Below, piece by piece: positions 14,606-22,430 of a stretch of DNA of 22,597 nt. The notes beneath the pieces were generated by a model that saw nothing but the letters and a program-made list of their open reading frames with translations, searched no databases and had not been told where the DNA came from. Source of the stretch: Bacillota bacterium (GTDB lineage Bacteria; Bacillota; Clostridia; Acetivibrionales; DSM-1351); the NCBI GenBank assembly GCA_023431385.1, contig JAEYWA010000166.1:1-22597 (forward strand). The letters run 5' to 3'. Numbering within the stretch: the first letter of the stretch is position 1; the number at the start of each line of letters is the position of its first letter. The position numbers and the translations under genes are program-made.

Positions 14606-15903
14606 CTCAATTTAACCTGAAGCCCATTTGAAAGAGCTTTAGTACTGAACTTAACTATTTTTTCGTCCCCGTTGAACCCTACTCCCGTTATTGCACTATA
14701 GAAATCGTTCTCCTCTGCAATGTTAACCTCCTGTTTTACAACATACATTTCCTTTCCCAGAACTCCATCTCTCTCTTTCAGAATAAATATGTACTTTTTT
14801 CCAGCCTCATCAATAATGCTGCTTTTAGGTACAAGAGTATCGTACTGTGTGCTTTCTTTTCTCACTGACACATTCAACGCCTGCCCTATTTCAAGCTTAT
14901 CTTCCGTATCATTTATATAAGCACTAAATTCATATAGATTTTCTTTCGGGAGGAACTTCTTTTCTTTAACTTTCTCATTAAAACTTAATCTTTCTTCGTT
15001 TGGTGTATAAAACTCCACAGTATCACCAACTTTTATTTTACTTGCGGGTTTAATATCCATGGTCCACTTAGCTGCAACTCCTGACTGCTTTTTTACTATT
15101 TCAAATAGTATCTGTCCGTTGCTTGTCGTGGCTCCACTCTGGATGGGTATACTTTTTACTGTGCCGTCTACAGCAGCTTTTAGAACTCCATCTGATGGTA
15201 CATACTTTTTCATTTTTTGCAGCTCCAGTCTACTGACTTCCAGCTCTGCTTCCATTTCGGCCAGGTCTATATTGTAATTGTCACCGGCTTTAATGCTTTC
15301 GTCCTCTTTCTGCTTTAAAATACGCTGCTTTTTTTCATAATCTGCTTTTGCTTCTTCCAGCCTGTCCTGTGCCTCAATCACACTCGCCATGGCTACTGCA
15401 TCCATTTCATATAGTTCCTTTTGGTATTTAAGCTCCTTTTCAGCTTTTTGGACAGCCTTATTTGCTGCATCACAATCAGCTCTGTACTGTTCAATATCTA
15501 TAGTCTGAAATCCGTTTTTATATTTCTTCAGCTCATTTTCAAGCTTTATAATATTAAGTTCGGCCTTCTTCATTTCAAGCTGAATATCCTGCGCGTCAAC
15601 AATAGCCAGTGTTGTTCCGGAAGTAACCTCTTGCCCCTCCTGAACCTTAACACTTTTCAGCCTCCAATTGCCATATGCATAAACAGTCTCAACACTTACG
15701 GGAAAAACTTCTCCCTCAGCAGTAATTTCATTTGTAAGCACCCCCACAGAGGGAGTGTCACATTCTACCTCCGGCAGCAGAAAATTATTTATAGTGCTGG
15801 AAAAGAACGTCAGCACCACGATAATACATATAAAAATTACTGCAGCCTTTCGGATTACCTTTTTTCTATTTATTAACTGTTTTTCGGTTTGAATGTTTTC
15901 CAT
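14602..15903 (-). CDS. HlyD/MacA-type efflux adaptor protein
   Basis: A 433-residue membrane-anchored adaptor, from MENIQTEKQLINRKK. One helix lies at about residues 19-38. The first half of a lipoyl domain follows (RLKSVKVQEGQEVTSGTTLAIVD, about 83-105), then a long coiled-coil hairpin (about 107-235). The second lipoyl half (VPSDGVLKAAVDGTVKSIPIQSGATTSNGQILFEI) and beta-barrel domains to the end complete the fold. In Gram-positive bacteria such proteins couple to ABC permeases outside the membrane. The stop codon overlaps the start of the permease gene. The frame opens ten codons earlier, but GGAGG sits directly before ATG 15903. It lies 51 bases after the sugar permease gene. Confidence 0.85.
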   Translation of the reverse strand: MENIQTEKQLINRKKVIRKAAVIFICIIVVLTFFSSTINNFLLPEVECDTPSVGVLTNEITAEGEVFPVSVETVYAYGNWRLKSVKVQEGQEVTSGTTLAIVDAQDIQLEMKKAELNIIKLENELKKYKNGFQTIDIEQYRADCDAANKAVQKAEKELKYQKELYEMDAVAMASVIEAQDRLEEAKADYEKKQRILKQKEDESIKAGDNYNIDLAEMEAELEVSRLELQKMKKYVPSDGVLKAAVDGTVKSIPIQSGATTSNGQILFEIVKKQSGVAAKWTMDIKPASKIKVGDTVEFYTPNEERLSFNEKVKEKKFLPKENLYEFSAYINDTEDKLEIGQALNVSVRKESTQYDTLVPKSSIIDEAGKKYIFILKERDGVLGKEMYVVKQEVNIAEENDFYSAITGVGFNGDEKIVKFSTKALSNGLQVKLR

Positions 15904-15954
15904 TTTTCCTCCACCACCCCAAAAATATATCAAATTAATTTACATTTTTACCTT

Positions 15955-16848
15955 TTACTTGATTCCTGATAATTCTATTCCTTCGATTAAGTAATTCTCT
16001 CCATATAAAAATATAAGCAATGTCGGGACCATGTACAGTATCCCACAGGCAAAGGCAATCCCTATTTCCTGACTGTTTATTTTGGACAGGAATATAGACA
16101 GAGGGTGCATGGTTTCGTCCTTTAGAAAAATAAGGGGCTGTTCAACCATGTTCCAGTTATCTATGAAAACCAATATGGCCAGCGAAGCTGTTGCACCCTT
16201 GCATTGGGGCAGCAGAATGGAGGAAAAGGCTCTCCAATACCCTGTGCCGTCTATTTTTGCGGCTTCGCAATAATCATCCGGTATATTTATCATAAACTGT
16301 CTCAGCAGGAATACCCCAAAGGTGGAAAAGACCCCCGGAAAAATTATTGCCCAATAAGTTCCCATCAAATTCATCTTATCCAGAATGATGTAGTTAGGAA
16401 CAAGAGTAACCTGAAAGGGCATCATCATTACTATTATGTATATAAAGAATATTTTATCGCTGAAGGGGAATTTCAGCTTTGCAAAAGCGTAGGCTGCCAT
16501 AGTTGCCACAATAATTTGTCCCAGCATAATAGGTAAAGTGACTGCAACCGAATTCCAGAACATAAGAAGAAATTTTGGCTTTCTTAGCAGTACGTTGTAA
16601 TATTGCATAAAGCTGACCCCATCTGGGATCAACGAAAAAGATATTTCAGGTTTTTCACCCTCGTCTAAAGCTGTCTCACTTACAGCACTATAGTTTTGTA
16701 TTACTTCATGGCTTGACATGAACGAGTTGGAAAGCATATATATTACAGGAAAAAGAAGTGCTCCCGAAACACAGATTATTATCAGATATTTTGCGAACCC
16801 TTTTATTTTGTCAGCCGGTTTGACCAAAACAGTATTTAATCTGTTCAT
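15955..16848 (-). CDS. CUT1-family sugar ABC transporter permease (MalG type)
   Basis: A 297-residue inner-membrane subunit with about six helices. The EAA loop that docks the ATPase is clear: EAAKIDGTGYWRAFSSILLP (about residues 197-216). VTLVPNYIILDKM and the C-terminal segment ending IEGIELSGIK are also typical of MalG-type proteins (usually ending with G(A)VKG). It starts one base after the stop of the partner permease, with AAGGAGC as ribosome binding site. The cargo is probably an oligosaccharide, but no binding protein is encoded alongside. The periplasmic loop after the first helix is longer than usual (about residues 36-75) and carries acidic residues. Confidence 0.9.
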   Translation of the reverse strand: MNRLNTVLVKPADKIKGFAKYLIIICVSGALLFPVIYMLSNSFMSSHEVIQNYSAVSETALDEGEKPEISFSLIPDGVSFMQYYNVLLRKPKFLLMFWNSVAVTLPIMLGQIIVATMAAYAFAKLKFPFSDKIFFIYIIVMMMPFQVTLVPNYIILDKMNLMGTYWAIIFPGVFSTFGVFLLRQFMINIPDDYCEAAKIDGTGYWRAFSSILLPQCKGATASLAILVFIDNWNMVEQPLIFLKDETMHPLSIFLSKINSQEIGIAFACGILYMVPTLLIFLYGENYLIEGIELSGIK

Positions 16849-16849
16849 G

Positions 16850-17728
16850 TTACATGCTCCTTCCGAATCTGGCTTCTATTTTGAAAAGTATCAGTACCAG
16901 CAGGGCTATTACAATGGCCATAATAAAAGCTGCTGTTGTAAGTCTCTCATAGGACAGATTTAAAAAGTTATTATTCATAAAGTGCTGAAGCATGTAGATT
17001 TTAAGACTTGGATAGCTGCCGCCCAGAAGATACGCTTCCCTGAAAACCTTAAAGGAATTTACAATGGACATCATAAAAACGAAAAAGCCTGTAGGGATCA
17101 TAAACGGAATGATTATTGCTTTCATACAGGCAAGGTTACCTGCCCCGTCAATCCTGGCTGATTCGTAATATTCCTTAGGAATGTTGTTTAAACCTGCCAG
17201 GAACAATATTACGTTATAACCGCAATTCTTCCATAGATATAGCAGAACCAGCACCCACATCGACTTGTCACTTCTTATCCAGTCAATGCTCCCGTCAGCT
17301 CCAAGTTTAATTAAGATATTATTGATAACACCATACTCATTAAACAGGATATTCCACACCAGTATCACAGATGCAACAGGTATTACCAGCGGAAGTATAA
17401 AAAAACTTCTAAATATTGGCAGACCTTTAATTCGGCTATTAAGGAGTATTGACAGAGAAAAGGACAAAAGCATTATAAGTGGAACACTTATTGAATTAAA
17501 TATAACGGTATTCCACGATGCCAGCCTGAAGGAATTACTGTTAAAAAGGTCTACAAAATTTTGAAAGCCAACGAAATCAGCTCCGCCTATTCCCTGTGTA
17601 AAACAGTAGTACAGGCTGATTACAAAGGGTACTGCCAGGAATATGGCGAACCCGGTCAGACTGGGAAGCGCAAATAAAAAACCTGCTAAGGCTTGTCTTG
17701 TTTTAAGTTTTGTATGTAACACTTTCAT
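16850..17728 (-). CDS. CUT1-family sugar ABC transporter permease (MalF type)
   Basis: A 292-residue partner of the MalG-type subunit, with about six helices and the EAA loop YYESARIDGAGNLACMKAI (about residues 191-209). The N-terminus (LAGFLFALPSLTGFAIFLAVP) is typical of short MalF/UgpA proteins. It is the first gene of the minus-strand operon, with a predicted promoter at 17807-17835 and AGAGGAAG before the ATG. Neither a solute-binding protein nor an ATPase gene is present. Shared ATPases of the MsmK/MalK type encoded elsewhere are common in Firmicutes, but a missing binding protein is less usual. Confidence 0.9.
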   Translation of the reverse strand: MKVLHTKLKTRQALAGFLFALPSLTGFAIFLAVPFVISLYYCFTQGIGGADFVGFQNFVDLFNSNSFRLASWNTVIFNSISVPLIMLLSFSLSILLNSRIKGLPIFRSFFILPLVIPVASVILVWNILFNEYGVINNILIKLGADGSIDWIRSDKSMWVLVLLYLWKNCGYNVILFLAGLNNIPKEYYESARIDGAGNLACMKAIIIPFMIPTGFFVFMMSIVNSFKVFREAYLLGGSYPSLKIYMLQHFMNNNFLNLSYERLTTAAFIMAIVIALLVLILFKIEARFGRSM

Positions 17729-17764
17729 TTCTCTTCCTCTTCATTTGCAATTGGCTTATTACGT

Positions 17765-17786
17765 ATGAATTTTGATATAAATTCAT
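17765..17786. promoter_or_regulatory. Inverted repeat in the sugar-permease leader
   Basis: ATGAATTT (17765-17772) and AAATTCAT (17779-17786) form a perfect 8-bp inverted repeat with a 6-base spacer, about 20 bases downstream of the predicted transcription start. The spacing suits a dimeric regulator. The regulator is unknown. Confidence 0.4.
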
Positions 17787-17788
17787 TT

Positions 17789-17806
17789 TATTGTTTTACC
17801 ACAATA
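17789..17806. promoter_or_regulatory. Inverted repeat abutting the -10 box of the sugar-permease promoter
   Basis: TATTGT (17789-17794) and ACAATA (17801-17806) are perfect half-sites with a 6-base spacer. They lie exactly at the predicted start of transcription, where a repressor would block initiation. Confidence 0.4.
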
Positions 17807-17835
17807 ATTATATAATACCTTTACAGTCATATCTA
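17807..17835 (-). promoter_or_regulatory. Probable promoter of the sugar-permease / adaptor / glycosyltransferase operon
   Basis: On the minus strand TAGATA (17835-17830) is separated by 17 bases from a perfect TATAAT (17812-17807). It sits just beyond the terminator of the upstream gene. The -35 box matches only four of six positions, which would suit activator-dependent expression. Confidence 0.5.
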
Positions 17836-17877
17836 TTCTTTTATGTGAATAATTGTTAATAAACAGTAAACTTTATT

Positions 17878-17920
17878 AAAAAAGTTACATATCAGCCGGT
17901 TAAACCCCTTGATATGCAAC
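17878..17920 (-). terminator. Intrinsic terminator after the small membrane-protein gene
   Basis: On the minus strand GTTGCATATCA and TGATATGTAAC (17920-17910 and 17894-17884) pair with one mismatch. Six T follow directly (17883-17878). A nested ggtt/aacc stem fills the loop. This separates the small membrane-protein gene from the sugar-permease operon. Confidence 0.75.
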
Positions 17921-17984
17921 CTTTACTTTATGTGTCTTTATCTGATTAAATAAGTAGAACATCCCATAGTGTAAAACTCCGACC

Positions 17985-18221
17985 TTACATATTATTAATA
18001 TGTAACATCAATTGATATATCTCGTACCCTGCAAAACCAAGAATAATTAAAAAAATACCTGCAGCATAAAGTCCCCATGCTGTATGACTGTTAAAAGGAT
18101 TTATTTTTTGCTTCTCCTCATCAAACATTCTTTTGTATTTTTCTCTGCGTTCCCACCAATTATATACGCAAAAGCACAATAATAGCACTGCAGCAAACAA
18201 TCCGAAAATAATTTTTCCCAT
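17985..18221 (-). CDS. Small two-helix membrane protein, unknown function
   Basis: I do not recognise this family. The 78 residues from MGKIIFGLFAAVLLLCFCVY contain two predicted membrane helices (about 3-20 and 48-68). They are joined by a charged, probably cytoplasmic loop (NWWERREKYKRMFDEEKQK) and an HTAWGLYAAG segment entering the second helix. The start ATG 18221-18219 has GGGGAG upstream; a slightly longer frame opens at 18239 without a good site. It is followed by a terminator and lies about 105 bases downstream of the UvrA-like gene, with a hairpin between, so it may have its own promoter. Confidence 0.65.
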   Translation of the reverse strand: MGKIIFGLFAAVLLLCFCVYNWWERREKYKRMFDEEKQKINPFNSHTAWGLYAAGIFLIILGFAGYEIYQLMLHINNM

Positions 18222-18255
18222 ACATACTCCCCATCTCAAAAAATATCTTTGCTTT

Positions 18256-18284
18256 CCCGACGGTTAAATAGGATAACCGCCGGG
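18256..18284. terminator. GC-rich hairpin after the UvrA-like gene
   Basis: Arms cccgacggtta (18256-18266) and taaccgccggg (18274-18284) pair with one mismatch. It lies about 45 bases beyond the UvrA-like stop codon. The T-rich side (ATATTTTT) is on the plus strand, whereas the gene is on the minus strand, so the call as its terminator is tentative. Confidence 0.45.
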
Positions 18285-18327
18285 ATATTTTTCCAATACT
18301 ATATTATCATATATATTTAATTAAGTC

Positions 18328-21195
18328 TTATAAAACCTCTTTTAAAAATCTCCCTGTCAGGGAGGCTTTCACCTTTGATACCTGCTCAGGTGTGCCTTCG
18401 GCTACAACAAAACCTCCACCACTGCCACCTTCCGGGCCCATATCAATAATGTAGTCTGCTGATTTTATCACATCCAAATGGTGCTCGATAACTAGAACCG
18501 TATGTCCGTTGTCTACAAGCTTAACCATGCAATCGATAAGCTTCTGAATATCCGACAGGTGAAGCCCGGTGGTAGGCTCATCAAGTATATACAGATTATG
18601 GGCACCCCTCTTTATCTTGGATAGTTCATAGGCCAGCTTGACTCTTTGCGCCTCCCCGCCGGATAGGGTTGTAGAGCTCTGACCAAGTGTCATATATCCC
18701 AGACCTAACTCATTTATGATTTTCAGTTTATGTTTCAGGTATTTGTTATCCTTAAAGAAGTCCATCGCCTCTTCTGCTGTCATCTCCAGTACATCAGCTA
18801 TACTTTTTTGTTTGTACTTTATTTCTAATCCTTCATCTGAGAAGCGCCTTCCTTTGCAGACAGGACAAATAGTTTCGATATCGGCCATGAATTGAAGGTT
18901 TGTAACTATTATTCCATCTCCTGCACAATGCTCACACCGTGTACCATTTGCATGAGTGAGGCTGAAATCGATTTCACTATACCCACGGCTAACAGCCTCG
19001 GGCAGTCTGGCGAAAATTTCACGTATTTTATCGTAAATGCCTATATAAGTGGCAGGATTTGATTTACTGTTCCTTCCGATGGGGGATTGGTCGATGTTTA
19101 TGACATTGTTAAGCAGTTCGGCTCCAAAAAGGAAATCATGCTCTCCCGAAACGATTCTTGCTCCTGTTTTATTCACCTTTAGCTGCTTAAACAGTATTTC
19201 ATTAATCAATGAACTCTTTCCAGAGCCTGAAACACCTGTAACGCAGATAAATACACCAAGAGGAATATCAATGTCAACATTTTTAAGATTGTTTTCACGG
19301 GCTCCCTGAATAGATAGAAAATGGTCTCCCAGGTTCCTTCTTGTCCCAGGAACCGGTATTGATGCTGCGCCAGATAAATAGTTACCGGTTACGGATACCT
19401 CCGAATTCATTATATCCTCCAGTGTGCCGCTGGCTACTATATTACCTCCATGGACACCCGGCCCCGGTCCGATTTCAATAATGTGATCAGCACTTCTTAT
19501 TGTATCTATATCATGTTCCACAACAATAACGGTATTACCTATATCCCGCAGCTTTTTCATGGTATCTATAACCTTCTGGGTATCCCTGGGGTGAAGGCCA
19601 ATGCTGGGCTCATCCATTACATACAGCATACCCATGAGCTCACTGCTGATCTGTGTAGACATTTTTATTCTCTGCATCTCTCCGCCTGATATACTGTCGC
19701 TTCTTCTGGACAGGTTTATATAATGTAGTCCAATATTTATCAGCAGCTCTAATCTTGAGCTTATTTCCCGGATTACCGACTCACCTACCTCCCTTATATC
19801 CTCCTCAAAAGTCAACGACTTAAGAAAGTCCAGAAGTTCAGGAAGCTGCATTCTGCTCATTTCATCAATATTCTTCCCTCCGACAGTTACCTGAAGCCTT
19901 TGTTTCTTAAGTCTGGCCCCGTTACATTCCGGACAGACCTTTTCTATCATACATTCCTTGATGAAGTTCGGTTCAAAGGCTTCGCTTGTTGAAGTTTTCC
20001 TGATGTAGTGCTTATACCAGCTTTCCAGATCGTTTACAAATCCTGCAAAAGGTCTAGCCCTTCCAGTTATCCAGTTCTTTTTGGTGGAATAGGGTGGCTG
20101 CACCATCTCTACCAGCTCGCCTTTTGAACCATAGAACAAAAGCTCGTGAATCTCCTTCGGGAGATCTCTAAACGGAGTATCCAGACTGAAATTATATTGC
20201 TGTGACAAACTGTACATAATTACCGACCTATAGCTATCCTTGCTGTTTGGACTGAAAACTGTATTTTTAAGAGCTCCCTTATTTATACTCTTTTCCGGGG
20301 AAACTATTAAAAATCTAGGCTCCACAACATATGACATTCCTACCCCAAGGCAGGTGTGACAGCCACTGGCTGGTGTATTGAAGGAGAAATGGAAGGGCTG
20401 CATTTCACATAAGCTGAAATGATGCTCCGGGCAGCCAAAATTTGTGTAAAACTCCCCGTCAACTCCTCCTATAACCTCCGCCTTTATCATGATGTCTTCG
20501 TCAAGTGCTAGCATTGCAGCCTCTATTGACTTGGTCAGCTGAATATATGTATCGATTTTTAGAGTGAACCTGTCTATTATAAGCTCTATCTTATAGCTTT
20601 TAGTTTCATCTAATTCTTTCTTTTCGGCTAATGAGAAGGGTTCACCATCAACAAGCAGCTTTTTAAAACCTTTCTCCCTCAATTGATGAAAAGTGTAATC
20701 ATAATCCTCACCAAAAATCTTATAAACCGGTGCTCTAAGCTCAACTACTGTTCCGGCAGGAAGAGTTGAAATATGCTCAGCCATCTGTGCTGCCGACAGC
20801 TGCTTAAGCGGGTGACCGCACTCGGGGCACCTTCCTACCCCGGCAGTAGAAAACAGAAGTCTTAAATAGTCGTGAATATCTGTAACAGTACCAACTGTTG
20901 ACCTTGGGTTGTTATTCCCCTTTTTCTGTTCTATGGCAATAACAGGAGATAAGCCCCTTACATAATCCACCTTTGCTTTTTTTAACTGGCTTATACGGCT
21001 TTTAGCAAAGTTCGATATAGAGTCCAGGAATCTTCTCTGACCCTCTCCATAAATAACATCAAAGGCCAATGAGGATTTACCCGAGCCGGATACTCCCGTT
21101 ATTACAGTCAGTTTATCTCTTGGTATCTCAACCGATATATTCTTTAGGTTATTCTGCTTTGCCCCGGATATTTCAATATGTGTTCTGATAGACAT
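18328..21195 (-). CDS. UvrA-family ATPase, probable paralogue of excinuclease subunit A
   Basis: A 955-residue protein with the tandem ABC layout of UvrA, the damage sensor of nucleotide excision repair. Visible: Walker A GVSGSGKS at 34-41 and 654-661, CPECG at 123-127, a UvrB-binding-like segment near 170-215, signature SGGEMQR at 503-509, Walker B MLYVMDEP at 523-530, zinc cysteines in RCEHC and CPVCKG in the second half, and a final LSGGEAQRVKL and LYILDEP. It departs from housekeeping UvrA in several places: KKGNNNPRST instead of KTTSRNPRST, SNFAKSRISQ instead of SSYARQFLGQ, and CPEH (255-258) where a CxxC zinc pair is usual. I therefore favour a UvrA2-type paralogue, which elsewhere can give drug or DNA-damage tolerance. 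ATG at 21195 is chosen for its AGAGG site; the frame extends to 21267. Confidence 0.85.
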   Translation of the reverse strand: MSIRTHIEISGAKQNNLKNISVEIPRDKLTVITGVSGSGKSSLAFDVIYGEGQRRFLDSISNFAKSRISQLKKAKVDYVRGLSPVIAIEQKKGNNNPRSTVGTVTDIHDYLRLLFSTAGVGRCPECGHPLKQLSAAQMAEHISTLPAGTVVELRAPVYKIFGEDYDYTFHQLREKGFKKLLVDGEPFSLAEKKELDETKSYKIELIIDRFTLKIDTYIQLTKSIEAAMLALDEDIMIKAEVIGGVDGEFYTNFGCPEHHFSLCEMQPFHFSFNTPASGCHTCLGVGMSYVVEPRFLIVSPEKSINKGALKNTVFSPNSKDSYRSVIMYSLSQQYNFSLDTPFRDLPKEIHELLFYGSKGELVEMVQPPYSTKKNWITGRARPFAGFVNDLESWYKHYIRKTSTSEAFEPNFIKECMIEKVCPECNGARLKKQRLQVTVGGKNIDEMSRMQLPELLDFLKSLTFEEDIREVGESVIREISSRLELLINIGLHYINLSRRSDSISGGEMQRIKMSTQISSELMGMLYVMDEPSIGLHPRDTQKVIDTMKKLRDIGNTVIVVEHDIDTIRSADHIIEIGPGPGVHGGNIVASGTLEDIMNSEVSVTGNYLSGAASIPVPGTRRNLGDHFLSIQGARENNLKNVDIDIPLGVFICVTGVSGSGKSSLINEILFKQLKVNKTGARIVSGEHDFLFGAELLNNVINIDQSPIGRNSKSNPATYIGIYDKIREIFARLPEAVSRGYSEIDFSLTHANGTRCEHCAGDGIIVTNLQFMADIETICPVCKGRRFSDEGLEIKYKQKSIADVLEMTAEEAMDFFKDNKYLKHKLKIINELGLGYMTLGQSSTTLSGGEAQRVKLAYELSKIKRGAHNLYILDEPTTGLHLSDIQKLIDCMVKLVDNGHTVLVIEHHLDVIKSADYIIDMGPEGGSGGGFVVAEGTPEQVSKVKASLTGRFLKEVL

Positions 21196-21273
21196 GTTTT
21201 TGCTTCCTCTCTTTTCCATATTATCTTTTTGAAAATAACATTTTAACATTGTTGTCCTGAATTTCATTTTTAG

Positions 21274-22191
21274 TTATGGCGCTATAAGAAGGTAACCCTG
21301 CTCCTCCACCGCCAGCTTGCTTTTTGGAGTTATTCGAATTGTTTGTGATACTCTTTCAATAACACCCTTGTCAGCAAGATAGTCAAACATGTTATGCAGG
21401 AAATGACTATCGGCATTAAAATGCTTTGCAATAAGAGTTGTAGTTTTTATCTCATTGTCACTCATAAACTCAATTACCGGCTTTTTAAGAATATCAAGCT
21501 TGCTTTCCAAATAGTTGTCAATATTTTCAATAGCAGTTTCAAGCTCTTCCCTGCTGAAGTGGTGTGACATTGCATCCTGATAAAAAGTTTTTATTAGTTC
21601 TGGATTAAGAGCCTGTGCCTTTTGTATGGACTCCCTTGAAGCAGGCTCCCCTGCCAGGCATAGTTCCATGTTGGCTATAACTTCTGCTGCTTTCAATACA
21701 TAATATTGTGTATAAATCGGGTCTTCTCTTGCTGTTAACCATTTCTGGCACTTCTCATAAATACCTACAAGTTCACATCCCATCATAAATGCAGAAAGAG
21801 CCATATCATCACTACCCACGATTTTTATATCCTCAAAAAATTCGTATAAGCTGTCATCTGTGGTGTATACGATTTTTCCCTTTGAAAAATACGCTTGTGA
21901 GAATGAGCCCCCGATGTCTTTTTCCATGTATCTTCTGAAGGAACTTCTGGTAGCTATACCAAGATTAATAAGAATGTCGTTTTCAATAATAGAGTAGCTA
22001 TAATTCTTTAGGTTTTGATCACGCACCACAATTGCCATATCAATATCACTTTTTTCCCAAACCACATCGTAAGCAACACTTCCGCACACAATTACGGCTA
22101 TTATGTTCGGGTCATCCTTTATCTTGCCGACAAAGCTGTCTACCGCCTCATTAAACTTTTTCTTCAGTTCAGCCTGCCTTTTTTCGTCCAT
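21274..22191 (-). CDS. Nucleotidyltransferase-domain protein with C-terminal winged-helix-like region
   Basis: A 305-residue protein. The N-terminal part shows the pol-beta-type nucleotidyltransferase motif GSVAYDVVWEKSDIDMAIV (37-55), with the GS pair and metal-binding Asp49/Asp51; a third acidic residue may be Asp72. The middle is helical. The last 70 residues (KTTTLIAKHFNADSHFLHNMFDYLADKGVIERVSQTIRITPKSK) look like a winged-helix DNA-binding or oligomerisation module. Related enzymes add AMP or UMP to antibiotics such as aminoglycosides or lincosamides, but many members are uncharacterised. The ATG at 22191 follows GGGAAGG. The UvrA-like gene begins 78 bases after its stop (6 bases if the longer UvrA start is used), so the two probably share a transcript. 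Confidence 0.75.
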   Translation of the reverse strand: MDEKRQAELKKKFNEAVDSFVGKIKDDPNIIAVIVCGSVAYDVVWEKSDIDMAIVVRDQNLKNYSYSIIENDILINLGIATRSSFRRYMEKDIGGSFSQAYFSKGKIVYTTDDSLYEFFEDIKIVGSDDMALSAFMMGCELVGIYEKCQKWLTAREDPIYTQYYVLKAAEVIANMELCLAGEPASRESIQKAQALNPELIKTFYQDAMSHHFSREELETAIENIDNYLESKLDILKKPVIEFMSDNEIKTTTLIAKHFNADSHFLHNMFDYLADKGVIERVSQTIRITPKSKLAVEEQGYLLIAP

Positions 22192-22430
22192 ATTTATATA
22201 CCTTCCCTTCGTAGCATTTACTACTCTTGTTTAGTGCTCCCTTTGAAAATATCTAAATGAAAAGATTGTTATTATCATGCGGGTTATTGTATGATTATAC
22301 TTAATCGATTTGGTAAAAACAGGACAAAAATTGCGAACATCAGTTTTATAACAAGACGATAATAGATGTTCACCGTAAAGCTTACCTTTGAACCGAGGCG
22401 TTATATTATAAGACAGGAGCATTGGCCAAT

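Noticed and set aside
15421..15876. 151-codon plus-strand frame inside the adaptor gene
   Set aside because: It is a shadow of the coiled-coil coding region of the HlyD-type gene; Leu/Phe-rich antisense frames are expected there.
22231..22422. 63-codon minus-strand frame upstream of the nucleotidyltransferase gene
   Set aside because: No ribosome binding site or domain, and it lies across the divergent promoter region.
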